In this document: piece after piece, positions 43,586 through 53,115 of the stretch
Numbering within the stretch: position 1 is the first letter of the stretch
Layout of the letters: each line of letters opens with the position of its first letter
NCBI GenBank assembly: GCA_020310875.1
Contig: CM035439.1
Location: 138,686,852 to 138,750,851 of the forward strand
DNA from: Ceratopteris richardii
Lineage: Eukaryota > Streptophyta > Polypodiopsida > Polypodiales > Pteridaceae
Reading direction: 5' to 3'
DNA: 64,000 nt
Translations under genes and position numbers: made by a program
Notes under the pieces: generated by a model
What the model was told of the DNA's origin: nothing
What the model saw: the letters and a program-made list of their open reading frames with translations, nothing else
Databases searched by the model: none

Positions 43586-45853
43586 TTAGGTGCTAGCATC
43601 TATGAGGACGGCTTAGGAAGATCTGTGGTCCAGATTAAAAACCCTGATCAATCCATTGGACTAGAACACCCAGCTGTCAAGTTTGAAAATGGTGCATACC
43701 TGGACAAAGAAGGAACTATATATGTAGTCACTAGTCACCCTGATAGGACAGATGACTTTGGGAATGTAATCTCAGAAGCGGACGTAGGTGACCTGGAACA
43801 AGGGAACATGGGTGCGGAACCTAGAACCCCTCGAGGTAAATCAGTTCTCACTAGGATTATCACGCCTGAATGGGTCCCCCAAGACAACAAGAGCATAGAG
43901 TTGCTCCTCAATCGAGAAACTGATGAAGCCTTTTGGAGGTATAAGTCTAATCAGCCATCAGACATAGGAAATATCATGATCTATGAGTTTAAGGATCCGG
44001 AGAGCCCAGGCAGAGTGACCTACTTAGATCATGCTTCAGAACGGATCTTTGTGGTGACAGAAAATGATAGGCATGCCTACACTTGGAAGGGTGAATTTAT
44101 TTTCCCCCAACCAAGATCAAATGTATCCTATGGTCACCCTGGGGCTGGAACTTCCCAAGCTCATGGTACGCAAAGAGACAGAAGTAGAGATAGACCGGAA
44201 GTAAGTTTTGCCAACCCAGTGGGCAGAGAAAGAACGAGAACAGAGACGAATAGGGTAGAACCTGAGATGCATAGAGCCCACAGGAACCAAAGAAATGTAG
44301 ATGGATTCCCTCTGCCGAGGCCTAGAGAGCACACAAGAACTTTGAGACCCACCCAGCTAGTTAAGTCCATGAAGAATTACTTTGACGGCACAGGAGATCC
44401 CTATGATCATGTGGCGGAGTTCAAGCAAGTCTTGAGAGCTGAACAAGTGGAAGATCTGTTCACGCAGTACAATGCCTTCGGTCTAACCCTTAGGAACATG
44501 GCACTTACATGGTTTCAGCCATTAGATGAGCGTCAGTTCAGGAGCATAGACCAACTCCTAGAGGCCTTCATTGTAGAGTTCTCTAAGAGCGGCATAAGAC
44601 ACAATACCTCCTCACTGATTCACAGCTTCAAGCAAACCCCTCAAGAGACTGTGAGACTTGCAGGAAGAAGATTTAGGCAATACCTTGAAAGATGTCCTAT
44701 TTCGGAGCTACCCACATCTGCCAAACAAGTAGCCTTATTCCTTGACGGATTGCTGAGTACAAAATTGAGATCCTATGTGTATCTGAAGGACCCTAGGACT
44801 ATAGAAGAGTGTGTGCGCATGTGCATTGACATTGAAGATAATCTAGGGGACGAACTAGAGCTTTCCAAAATCTACAAAGATTCAGATAGTGCATCTAGTC
44901 ACTCTTCCACGCAGTCCACATCAATTGAGGAACTTGCCGAAAAGGTAGCTCAGAGATTAGGTGTAACTAGCAAACAAATCCCAAGGTTTGCCCCTGTGAA
45001 AAGATGCTATACATGCGGTGGTGACCATATGGCGAATGTCTGCCCTATTATGGCTCAACCCCAAGTAAACCCTAGTAGCCAGTACTGCACCATAGAACGG
45101 AGATACACCAATCACACCGCACAAGATTGCCCATACAACAAGCAGGCAGTTAGGCAACCCTACCCGCAGCCCTACCAACAAGGCAGATACCAAAACCAAA
45201 ATCCACCACCACAATATGCTAGGCCCCAACAAACCTACCAACCACAATATCAGGCCCAACAGAGACCCCAACCGGTACTAGCTCAAGAGCCCCCAAACCC
45301 CGCTAACGTGATTCCAGTAAAGTATGCTGTTGCAGAAGAAAACCTGAATAGGGCCATAGTACCAGTAACCCCATTGATCTCAGAAAGTGACCCAAGTGAC
45401 CATAGCTTTGATTCTACACACGTAGATAGTCCCCAGGCTTACTACATGCAGTCTCCAGAACATGGTGAGTCTTACTATAGTGAAGAACCAAGTGAACCTA
45501 GTTGGGAGACAGATTACACGAACGTCATGTATACAAACCCCAACCCCAGGCCTCAACCTAGGCAAGTAAGACCTCCATTCCCAAGAGGACCGTGCTACAG
45601 ATGCCAAGGAGATCATCTCATTCGTGATTGTCCCTTGCCCCCACCTACACAACCCCAGTCAGTGACTATCCAAGGTTTTTGCCAAGATTGTGGAAAAGAG
45701 CATCTTTTGCGAGATTGCCCAAAGAACCCCAATAATATGCCAAAAATCACTCCTATCAATGTGATTGGTTTGGTTGCAGATTCCTCAGGAAGCGTCACTT
45801 CCACTGCACCAGTGCAGGTAGTCACTAGAGCTCAGGCATTACAGCAAAACTAA
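43586..45853 (+). CDS. gag: Gypsy-2 gag with three unusual zinc knuckles
   Basis: Structural protein of the particle. Homology with Gypsy-1 starts right after the 43583 TGA (SIYEDGL), but no ATG lies nearby; the first Met codons are well inside, so translation start is uncertain. The retrotransposon gag domain lies at about 44337-44870 (LVKSMKNYFDGTGDPYDH, LTWFQPL, IHSFKQTPQETV, YLERCPI). Knuckles are at 45005-45043, 45593-45631 and 45680-45718, all CX2CX3HX4C, one residue shorter than the usual CX2CX4HX4C. A Gln/Pro/Tyr-rich low-complexity stretch (about 45150-45300) separates the first from the others. Ends at TAA 45851, after which the same frame stays open. Confidence 0.85.
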   Translation, partial: LGASIYEDGLGRSVVQIKNPDQSIGLEHPAVKFENGAYLDKEGTIYVVTSHPDRTDDFGNVISEADVGDLEQGNMGAEPRTPRGKSVLTRIITPEWVPQDNKSIELLLNRETDEAFWRYKSNQPSDIGNIMIYEFKDPESPGRVTYLDHASERIFVVTENDRHAYTWKGEFIFPQPRSNVSYGHPGAGTSQAHGTQRDRSRDRPEVSFANPVGRERTRTETNRVEPEMHRAHRNQRNVDGFPLPRPREHTRTLRPTQLVKSMKNYFDGTGDPYDHVAEFKQVLRAEQVEDLFTQYNAFGLTLRNMALTWFQPLDERQFRSIDQLLEAFIVEFSKSGIRHNTSSLIHSFKQTPQETVRLAGRRFRQYLERCPISELPTSAKQVALFLDGLLSTKLRSYVYLKDPRTIEECVRMCIDIEDNLGDELELSKIYKDSDSASSHSSTQSTSIEELAEKVAQRLGVTSKQIPRFAPVKRCYTCGGDHMANVCPIMAQPQVNPSSQYCTIERRYTNHTAQDCPYNKQAVRQPYPQPYQQGRYQNQNPPPQYARPQQTYQPQYQAQQRPQPVLAQEPPNPANVIPVKYAVAEENLNRAIVPVTPLISESDPSDHSFDSTHVDSPQAYYMQSPEHGESYYSEEPSEPSWETDYTNVMYTNPNPRPQPRQVRPPFPRGPCYRCQGDHLIRDCPLPPPTQPQSVTIQGFCQDCGKEHLLRDCPKNPNNMPKITPINVIGLVADSSGSVTSTAPVQVVTRAQALQQN

Positions 45854-46723
45854 AAGACAAACCAGGATAAGAACTCAGAGGCTAGTGAAACCGAGAGCAT
45901 AACAAAGAAAAGGACTAGAGCATGGAAAGATAGTCGGGAAAGAATGAAAAGACAATGGGCTAAAAAGATGAGTGAGCTTGAGGAAAGCATAAGAGAAACC
46001 AAAGCTAGGATAACTGAAATCACCTCTCAAACCCCCTCTCACATTACCCCGCCTTCACCACTCTCGTCTCCATCCGACCCGCCACCTTCCAACCCACGCC
46101 ATGCGATTTCACCACCCCCTAGGGTAGGATCAGTATTAGCTGATTCCACTCCTGAAGACATAGACATGATGCTCAAAGCATATCAGGCCAGAATCCAAGA
46201 AGGGCCGAACGTCACGGATCATGCCAAGTGCTATCCTAGAGCTGACCTAGAGATAGAAAGAACCAAACTGTGCGCGAAAATGGTCGCATTGGCTCAGACT
46301 ATGTTTGAAGCCAGTCGCCTTTTCAATTACTCGGGCTCAGCCAAAACGCAATTACACTTGGATGGATTCCTAGAGAAGTTAGAGGAAATAATTGCAAGAT
46401 CTGCCAAGGAAGAAAAAAATCAAGAAAAAGATAAAGCAAGCAAAAATATGAACCATTCCCCATCGGAAGTGTATGTGGCCAATTCCACTAAACCAGACAA
46501 CTTTCCCTCCTCAGAAAGAATAGAGAGGCTAATCGCACAATCAGAAAAGGAACCTACCCCTCAAAGAAAGGAAAGGGTAAGAGAACGGAAAAGCCAGTCT
46601 CTTCAGGAAGCCCACGTGCCTTTCCAAGAAACTTATCTTCCCCCCCCAAAGGTCACAGGAGCCTCCCTTGAAAGCTTATGTACCCCCACAGGTAACCCAC
46701 ATTCCTTCCCAGAGAGCGTATGA
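45854..46723 (+). CDS. Gypsy-2 gag-pol linker frame
   Basis: In the same frame as gag, directly after its TAA. Basic and Glu-rich start, Pro/Ser-rich patch, then a segment conserved with Gypsy-1 (SVLADSTPEDIDMM, KAYQARIQEGPNV, about 46132-46220). The C-terminal part repeats motifs like AHVPFQETYLPPP and is overtaken by the pol frame at about 46640-46723. A run of eight C (46640-46647) lies at the crossover; one C fewer would join linker and pol. Gypsy-1 changes frame at a different spot, so this is more likely an indel than programmed frameshifting. Confidence 0.6.
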   Translation, partial: KTNQDKNSEASETESITKKRTRAWKDSRERMKRQWAKKMSELEESIRETKARITEITSQTPSHITPPSPLSSPSDPPPSNPRHAISPPPRVGSVLADSTPEDIDMMLKAYQARIQEGPNVTDHAKCYPRADLEIERTKLCAKMVALAQTMFEASRLFNYSGSAKTQLHLDGFLEKLEEIIARSAKEEKNQEKDKASKNMNHSPSEVYVANSTKPDNFPSSERIERLIAQSEKEPTPQRKERVRERKSQSLQEAHVPFQETYLPPPKVTGASLESLCTPTGNPHSFPESV

Positions 46724-49700
46724 GCCTGTTCGGAAAAGTAATAGCATAAGTAATCCTCCCCAAGAAGCTTGTGCTCCAGCTATCTATGAGAACGAGGAAA
46801 GAGCCAACGATAGAATAAGCCCTCCTTCCCAGGTAGCATATGTACCTAATTCTACAGAGCCAGGCACTTCTTCTTCTATGAATCGGTTTGCACCAGACTT
46901 CCTACGAGAGATTCAAGAAGACAAATGGGATAACGAAAGCGAGGTCGCCCCTCCTTTTGAACTTGTGGACGATGCACACGACCAATTCCCACAAGACATC
47001 CCATCAATTTACGGGGAACATGAGAGTACTCAATCTCACGAGAGATTGGACTTTGAGTCTAATTCCATACAAGAGCTACCCCACTTCACAGGCCCATGGG
47101 AAGCAAAGTCCACATGTATGAGAGCACCCACAGTCATGGTAAGGAACGACGACTCAGTCATACCTAGGAACACAGAGGTAGTGAAGAACACTAACGTGCA
47201 GTGTAATCTCAAGTTAGAAGAGCTACTCAAGGTTAGACCTGAATTATGGAAACGTGTAGCCAAACAAGTACCAGAGATAGCAAAACCTCGTTCCCAGGTA
47301 GGATCCCATAGGACAGTGCCAGAAATTCCCTTGGATAAGATAGGGGATATGTGTGAAGGTGAAGAAGGGAACACCTATCTTCCCATCACCTACCAGGACT
47401 ACACCACGAAGGCAATTTTGGACTCAGGTGCAGGAGTTGCAATTGCCACCACCTCCTTATGGAAGCGTTGGGGCAAGCCGGCACTCAGGCCAACGAGAAT
47501 GAAATTGCAGATGGCCGATGGTCATATTGAGAGACCCTTAGGATTGCTAGAAGGAATAACTCTCACCACTTGTGGTGTCGAGTTTGAGCATAGCTTTGCC
47601 ATATGTGACTTCAACAAAAATCATGCCTATGAGATGATTTTGGGAAGACCATTCATGCGACAGTTGCAAGTGGTACAGGATTGGGGAACCAATTCTTTGT
47701 ACCTACAGCACTTGGGTCTTACAACCAAAGTCAATCTCAAGGATTATTCTCATCGTGATGTCCCTCCTATCCAATGGAATCCCATCCATAGAGCCAAAGA
47801 TGATACAGAATCGGTGCATTCCATAGGGTCTGGATCCTCATGGATGCATGAAGACACCCACTTATGGATGTGCAAAGTAGCAGTAGAGGAAGAGAAGAGA
47901 GAAAAGGCCAGAGAAATAGGTGCAAACGAAACTCATAGACCCGTTCAAGACCCAGCCTATGCACCTGTAGTTTTTCCAGACGAAGAATTTGAACCTCACG
48001 GTTGGGCAGAAATTTTGGCAACAATGGATGTAGCCATCAATGAAGAACAATGGACACCTCACTGTGATGAGGATGGCTATGACATTTCAGTCTTCTCCAT
48101 AGAGCCAATCATGGGAGAGGCAGTTTTAGAAGAATGCGAACCTAGCCCTGATGCATTTGAGGATGCAAGTGACTCCGATCTAGAGTCAATCATTATGGAC
48201 CCACCATTTGCATCAGATGAAGAATACTTCCATGAAATAGAATTTCAACCCCAGAGGCATGGAGAGGTTACAAATGATGTAAGATTAGCAACGCATATGA
48301 CCCCTAAGGAAGGAGGAAAGAAACGAAAGAAGAGAGAAGCCTTACCAGAAGAGGAAGAATCTTTGTTTGAGGTCCCAGAAAATTTTAAGAAGTATGAGAT
48401 AGATGACAGGAGAGTCATGATAAGAATGCCTAAACGAGAGGCACAATCAGGAGAGGCCTATGATAACAAAGAAACCACCAAGAAAATAGTAGTGGCCATA
48501 GAAGAAGGAGAGGAGAGATGCACGTATATAGGCCATGACCTGACAGAAGAAGAAGAGCATGAATTGATTGCCTTGCTAAGAGAATACAGAGATGTATTCG
48601 CTTGGAGTTACAAGGATTTGAAAGGGGTTGACCCGGACATATGCTCACACACTATTCCCATGACCTCAGATGCTAAACCCTCTAAGCAAAAGCCTTATAC
48701 ATATAACGATAACTATGCTGCTAAGATCAAGGAAGAGATAGATAGATTGGTCGAAGCTGGATTTATCTATGAAATTGAGCACACTGAATGGGTATCCCCC
48801 ATCGTAGTGGTGCCCAAGAAGAATGGCAAGCTGCGTGTGTGCATTAACTTGAAAAAGGTTAATGCCGCCACAATCCAAGATAACTATCCGCTTCCCATCA
48901 CAGAGCATCTCTTAGAAAGAGTGGCAGGCAAGGAAGTGTACAGCTTCCTTGATGGATTTTCGGGCTACAACCAAGTAGCCATAGCTCCAGAGGATCAGCA
49001 TAAGACAGCCTTTGCCACAGAATGGGGCATTTTTGCTTTTAGAGTAATGCCATTTGGGCTTACCAATGCACCCGCGACCTTCCAGAGGCTGATGTGCCAT
49101 GTGTTTAAGGAGTTCTTGAGGAAGAGTTTAGAAGTCTATGTTGATGATCTTTGTGCTCATTCCAATGTTAGACAAACCCATATTCCTGAACTCAGACAAA
49201 TCTTTGACAAATGTAGAGACTATCAAGTCTGCCTGAACCCAGAAAAGTGCGTTTTTATGGTCCGGCAAGGCAAGATTCTGGGACACATAGTGTCAAAGAA
49301 TGGCATATCTACCGACGAAGAAAAAGTGAGAGCCATAGCAGAGCTACCTAGGCCAAAGAATGTCAAGGAAGTACAAGCTTTCATGGGGCATTGTGGTTAT
49401 TATCGACGATTTATACATATGTATGCTGTCATTGCAAAGTCCATGTACGGACTTCTGACAAACTTTGAGTGGACGGATGAATGTGAGAATTCCTTCCAGG
49501 AGCTTAAACGAAGATTATGTTCAGCACCAATCTTGACCACACCAGATTGGAATAAGCCATTCCATGTTCATGTGGATGCATCCAATTATGCCATTGGAAG
49601 TGTGCTTGCACAACCTACTGGTGAAGGTAATATGGATCTTCCAATTGCCTATGCCAGTAGACAATTGAATGCGGCTGAACGGAATTACACCACTACGGAG

Positions 49701-51149
49701 CGAGAAGGATTAGGCATGGTATATGCAGTCAAGAAATTTAGACACTATTTGCTTGCAAATAAGTTTAAATTTTTTACTGATCATCAGGCATTGTTATATC
49801 TCGTAAACAAGCCATGCAATACAGGAAGATTAGTGAGATGGTTTCTCTTGCTAATGGAATATGACTTTGAGGTGGTGGTAAGAAAAGGTAGGACTCACTT
49901 GAGAGCAGATCATCTCTCTAGGCTCACATCGGGAGAAGCCCCACAAGGAGTGCCAGATGACCTTCCTGATGCTTACTTGTTTAATTTGGAAGTTGTACCG
50001 CAGTGGGCTAAGCCATTGGTACCAGTATTGACATACGGGCCTAACCATCCAGTGGTAAACACACGGAATAGAGAGGTTGTAAAAGCCCAAAAGTACCACA
50101 TCATGGCAGGAAGCATGTACAAGCACACAGATCAAGGGATCTTGGCTTGTTGCGTAGAAGAGGATGAGTACGCTAAATGGTTGCAATTAGCACATGTAGG
50201 TGCGTTAGAGCAACACCATTCAAAGCAACGAACTTTACAGACTCTAAAGAGATTCGGAGTACATTGGCCAACTATGGAAGCTGATGTCCAAAAGTTGTGC
50301 AAGGAATGCCCAATCTGTTGCACTAAACCACCAGTGGAACACGCCACTCTTTATCAAATATCCATTGTGCCAGATTGGAGCGAACCACTAGTATCATTCC
50401 TGAGGACAAACACATTCCCTCCAGACATGACTCTGGCTAGGAAAAGGAGTTTAGAACAAGAAGCCCAGGATTATTCACTCATTGGTGATAATCTATATAA
50501 GCGTGGTAAGGATGGTTACCTGAGGCTATGTGTCCATGAAAGTGAGTATCTTAAGATCTTAGAAACTGCTCACCAAGGTGTAGCAGGAGGACACTTTGGA
50601 CCAGATCGGGTGATCAAGGCAATCCTATTTGCGGGCTTTTGGTGGCCTACCCTTCACATGGATGCACATACCTATGTGAAACGGTGTGATGTCTGTCAAA
50701 GGACTCAGTATCCTATACGCAAAGATGAGATGCCACTGAAACCTATGATGGGTGGACGTGCATTCTCTAAGTGGGGAATAGACTTCGTAGGTCCTATTAA
50801 TCCCCCAACTAAAGGGTCTCATGCGGAATACATCATTGTTGCAACAGACTATCTCACCAAGTGGGTAGAGGTAAAGGCTACGACCAAGAACGATGCTCAA
50901 ACAACTGCCAAATTCTTGTTTGAGAATGTATTCACGAGATATGGGCTACCCATAGAGCTTGTAAGTGATAGAGGCACTCATTTCTTGAACGAAGTGATTG
51001 AAAATCTACTCCAAGAATTCTTGGTAATACACAAGAAGTCTGCCCCCTATCACCCTCAAGCTAATGGGCAAGCTGAGAGCACTAATAAGATACTATGCAA
51101 TGTACTGACGAAATTAGTGAACACTAAACGCTCTGACTGGGACAAATAG
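46668..51149 (+). CDS. pol: Gypsy-2 pol: protease, RT, RNase H, duplicated zinc module, integrase
   Basis: One frame of 1493 codons without an own ATG start. Protease: AILDSGAGVAI at about 47412-47444 (DSG at 47421-47429), later MILGRPFMRQ. RT about 48650-49260: WVSPIVVVPKKNGKLRVC, FLDGFSGYNQVAIA, FRVMPFGLTNAPATFQR, catalytic YVDDL at 49137-49151. RNase H: HVDASNYAIG, TTEREGLG, TDHQALL, RADHLSR (about 49560-49925). Then two successive pre-zinc plus H2C2 modules (about 49990-50335 and 50364-50708). Integrase core: WGIDFVGP, VSDRGTHF, NGQAESTN, a D...D-35-E arrangement. TAG at 51147-51149 follows SDWDK; the same frame continues to 52961, and integrases of this type read on with LHHAVWAYR, so this is probably a CAG-to-TAG or AAG-to-TAG mutation. 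Confidence 0.9.
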   Translation: MKAYVPPQVTHIPSQRAYEPVRKSNSISNPPQEACAPAIYENEERANDRISPPSQVAYVPNSTEPGTSSSMNRFAPDFLREIQEDKWDNESEVAPPFELVDDAHDQFPQDIPSIYGEHESTQSHERLDFESNSIQELPHFTGPWEAKSTCMRAPTVMVRNDDSVIPRNTEVVKNTNVQCNLKLEELLKVRPELWKRVAKQVPEIAKPRSQVGSHRTVPEIPLDKIGDMCEGEEGNTYLPITYQDYTTKAILDSGAGVAIATTSLWKRWGKPALRPTRMKLQMADGHIERPLGLLEGITLTTCGVEFEHSFAICDFNKNHAYEMILGRPFMRQLQVVQDWGTNSLYLQHLGLTTKVNLKDYSHRDVPPIQWNPIHRAKDDTESVHSIGSGSSWMHEDTHLWMCKVAVEEEKREKAREIGANETHRPVQDPAYAPVVFPDEEFEPHGWAEILATMDVAINEEQWTPHCDEDGYDISVFSIEPIMGEAVLEECEPSPDAFEDASDSDLESIIMDPPFASDEEYFHEIEFQPQRHGEVTNDVRLATHMTPKEGGKKRKKREALPEEEESLFEVPENFKKYEIDDRRVMIRMPKREAQSGEAYDNKETTKKIVVAIEEGEERCTYIGHDLTEEEEHELIALLREYRDVFAWSYKDLKGVDPDICSHTIPMTSDAKPSKQKPYTYNDNYAAKIKEEIDRLVEAGFIYEIEHTEWVSPIVVVPKKNGKLRVCINLKKVNAATIQDNYPLPITEHLLERVAGKEVYSFLDGFSGYNQVAIAPEDQHKTAFATEWGIFAFRVMPFGLTNAPATFQRLMCHVFKEFLRKSLEVYVDDLCAHSNVRQTHIPELRQIFDKCRDYQVCLNPEKCVFMVRQGKILGHIVSKNGISTDEEKVRAIAELPRPKNVKEVQAFMGHCGYYRRFIHMYAVIAKSMYGLLTNFEWTDECENSFQELKRRLCSAPILTTPDWNKPFHVHVDASNYAIGSVLAQPTGEGNMDLPIAYASRQLNAAERNYTTTEREGLGMVYAVKKFRHYLLANKFKFFTDHQALLYLVNKPCNTGRLVRWFLLLMEYDFEVVVRKGRTHLRADHLSRLTSGEAPQGVPDDLPDAYLFNLEVVPQWAKPLVPVLTYGPNHPVVNTRNREVVKAQKYHIMAGSMYKHTDQGILACCVEEDEYAKWLQLAHVGALEQHHSKQRTLQTLKRFGVHWPTMEADVQKLCKECPICCTKPPVEHATLYQISIVPDWSEPLVSFLRTNTFPPDMTLARKRSLEQEAQDYSLIGDNLYKRGKDGYLRLCVHESEYLKILETAHQGVAGGHFGPDRVIKAILFAGFWWPTLHMDAHTYVKRCDVCQRTQYPIRKDEMPLKPMMGGRAFSKWGIDFVGPINPPTKGSHAEYIIVATDYLTKWVEVKATTKNDAQTTAKFLFENVFTRYGLPIELVSDRGTHFLNEVIENLLQEFLVIHKKSAPYHPQANGQAESTNKILCNVLTKLVNTKRSDWDK

Positions 51150-52961
51150 CTACACCATGCTGTTTGGGCATACCGAGTTGCCTACAAAACGGTACTCCAA
51201 GCCACCCCCTTTCAGATGGTATTCGGTCAAAACGCTGTGCTACCCTTGGATTTCCTGATTCCTACGTTGAAAGTAGCACAAGAGCACGAATGGACAGGTC
51301 ACGAACTCTCCTCTAGGATCTTTGACCTTGAACGATTAGGGGAAACAAGACTAAGAGCCGCTGCAGGAATATATGCAGCCAAGAAGAGACAGAAGGCATA
51401 TTTCGATGCCCACGTGAAGGATAAAGGCTTGAAAGCAGGAGATCTAGTCTTAGTCTATACACTAAAACAACACGCGAGGAAGCTAGAAAAGAGAGGCTAC
51501 GGACCTATGATCATCAATAGGATCTCCACGAGCGGAGCAGTACAATTGGCCACATTAGAGGGTGATGTTCTCCCAAATTATATTAGCGGGTGCAGAGTCA
51601 AGCTGTATCAGGAACCCCTCACGGAGGAAATGCTTAGCCGACTCAACACTGCTAAGAAACGCAAAGAGGAAGAAAAGCGAGTGCGGGAAGAAGCTCAAGC
51701 AGAAGCTTTAGAACGCATTAGAAGGATGAAATTACGTAGGCAAGGTAGAGAGCAGCCTAGGACAAATGACTATGCAGATCAAGGATATCATATGGCAATG
51801 TGTGAAGTCGCAGGAACCAGCTCACCTAGGATAACTGATCGACGTCCTTTCGTAACCCTAGATATAGGACAAGGAAAGAGTGCAAGGACTGTAAGAGCCT
51901 TGATTGACTCAGGTGCCGCCACTAGTGTTGTTAGAATGTCTTACTGTCAAGAGTTACAGTTAACTGTCAATCCTGTGGAGGCATATCTTATAGGATTGGG
52001 AGGCGTGGAAACCCCTTGCATGGGCGAGGTGGAACTCCCCCTCTACCTTCATGATGAGGCAATGACAGTTAAAGTACTAGTGTGTCAGGATGAGGATCTC
52101 ACTGAACCTCTTGTCTTGGGTCAAGACTGGATTTATGATCAAGCAGTCAACTTAAACCTAAGAAGTGGACTTCTTCAGGTATGGGTCAATCATAGTCGAG
52201 TTACAGTAGAATTAGACAATGGAGCACTCAAGGAACTAGGAAAGGCACAGACTCCTGGTCCTTCCAGGGGTGCACATGAAGTTGACCATGCTGCTCTTGT
52301 CCAAAACTATGTGTTGCAGAGGAAGGATATTCACAAAAAAGGAGTCCGGGATGCAAAGGAACTCCCTTCTTTTCCAAAGGCCAGAAGAAGGCAACAAACC
52401 AAGGTGGATCACAGGCCGAAGAAGCAGAGTACTACCTATGTCGGGGATCCAAAGTACCTACGCAGCAAAATGTCCCAGCAAGTGAAACAAGTGTGGGTGC
52501 GGAAAGGCGAACACCCGGTTGCACTCAAGCCAACCACCCGAGCCAAGCTTCTTATTAGTAACCAACGACACGACACTAATAAGAAGTCTTTCGGAAATTC
52601 TTCTACTAACGTGACATGTATTTGGGTGCCCAAGAAGTCGATGAAGGCTAGCCCACAATCAAGACAAATTTGGGTGCCTAAGGCTTGTTTGATGGCACAA
52701 GCAGCTACGCTGAGGACACAACCTAACCAGCATAACGCAGCTACGCACACTGCCAGTATTCACTCGTTCTCAACGCTCAAGAACACACCAAGACCCAAGA
52801 GCATGCATGTAATCAATTGTAAATGGGTCCCAAAAAGGCCTCGTTTTCAAAACACGACACCGAGAAAGCTCTGTAGAGACTCTCCGAAACCGAAGGCAAA
52901 GCCCACTCACTGCATTTGGCAGCCTAGGGCCTGTAATAAACCCCCCGACCCCAATTTGTAA
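51150..52961 (+). CDS. pol: Gypsy-2 pol C-terminus: integrase end, second protease-like domain, WVPK-repeat tail
   Basis: Same frame as pol after the TAG at 51147. First comes the rest of the integrase (AVWAYRVAYKT, TPFQMVFGQNAVLPLDF), then its C-terminal region (AGDLVLVYTLKQHARKLEKR, GYGPMII) and a charged helix (about 51640-51760). At about 51840-52230 lies a retropepsin-like domain: VRALIDSGAATSVV (DSG at 51906-51914), a glycine-rich IGLGGVETPCMGEV stretch, VLVCQDEDL and LVLGQDWIYDQAVNLNL. This follows the family pattern (catalytic DSG, then LGxDW), so an aspartic protease fold is likely. The tail (52230-52961) is basic with five WVPK-like words. Nothing like the second protease is present in Gypsy-1, whose pol is deleted from the integrase on. 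Confidence 0.8.
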   Translation, partial: LHHAVWAYRVAYKTVLQATPFQMVFGQNAVLPLDFLIPTLKVAQEHEWTGHELSSRIFDLERLGETRLRAAAGIYAAKKRQKAYFDAHVKDKGLKAGDLVLVYTLKQHARKLEKRGYGPMIINRISTSGAVQLATLEGDVLPNYISGCRVKLYQEPLTEEMLSRLNTAKKRKEEEKRVREEAQAEALERIRRMKLRRQGREQPRTNDYADQGYHMAMCEVAGTSSPRITDRRPFVTLDIGQGKSARTVRALIDSGAATSVVRMSYCQELQLTVNPVEAYLIGLGGVETPCMGEVELPLYLHDEAMTVKVLVCQDEDLTEPLVLGQDWIYDQAVNLNLRSGLLQVWVNHSRVTVELDNGALKELGKAQTPGPSRGAHEVDHAALVQNYVLQRKDIHKKGVRDAKELPSFPKARRRQQTKVDHRPKKQSTTYVGDPKYLRSKMSQQVKQVWVRKGEHPVALKPTTRAKLLISNQRHDTNKKSFGNSSTNVTCIWVPKKSMKASPQSRQIWVPKACLMAQAATLRTQPNQHNAATHTASIHSFSTLKNTPRPKSMHVINCKWVPKRPRFQNTTPRKLCRDSPKPKAKPTHCIWQPRACNKPPDPNL

Positions 52962-53115
52962 ATTCATACCCACTTACTAACTGCAGTAGTCTCCTAGGAC
53001 AACACAAACACTAACTACACACACTGTCTTCATGCACTTACTAACCACTAACTCACCATCCACCTCATGTTAATGTTGTAAAGGGGGCAACAACGGATTT
53101 ATTCTGTCCATTACG

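Noticed and set aside
3340-46723. Conserved +1 frameshift between gag-linker and pol in both gypsy elements
   Set aside because: Both show a net +1 change, but at non-equivalent places: after the PPFEEL segment in Gypsy-1 and well before it in Gypsy-2. Independent indels are simpler.
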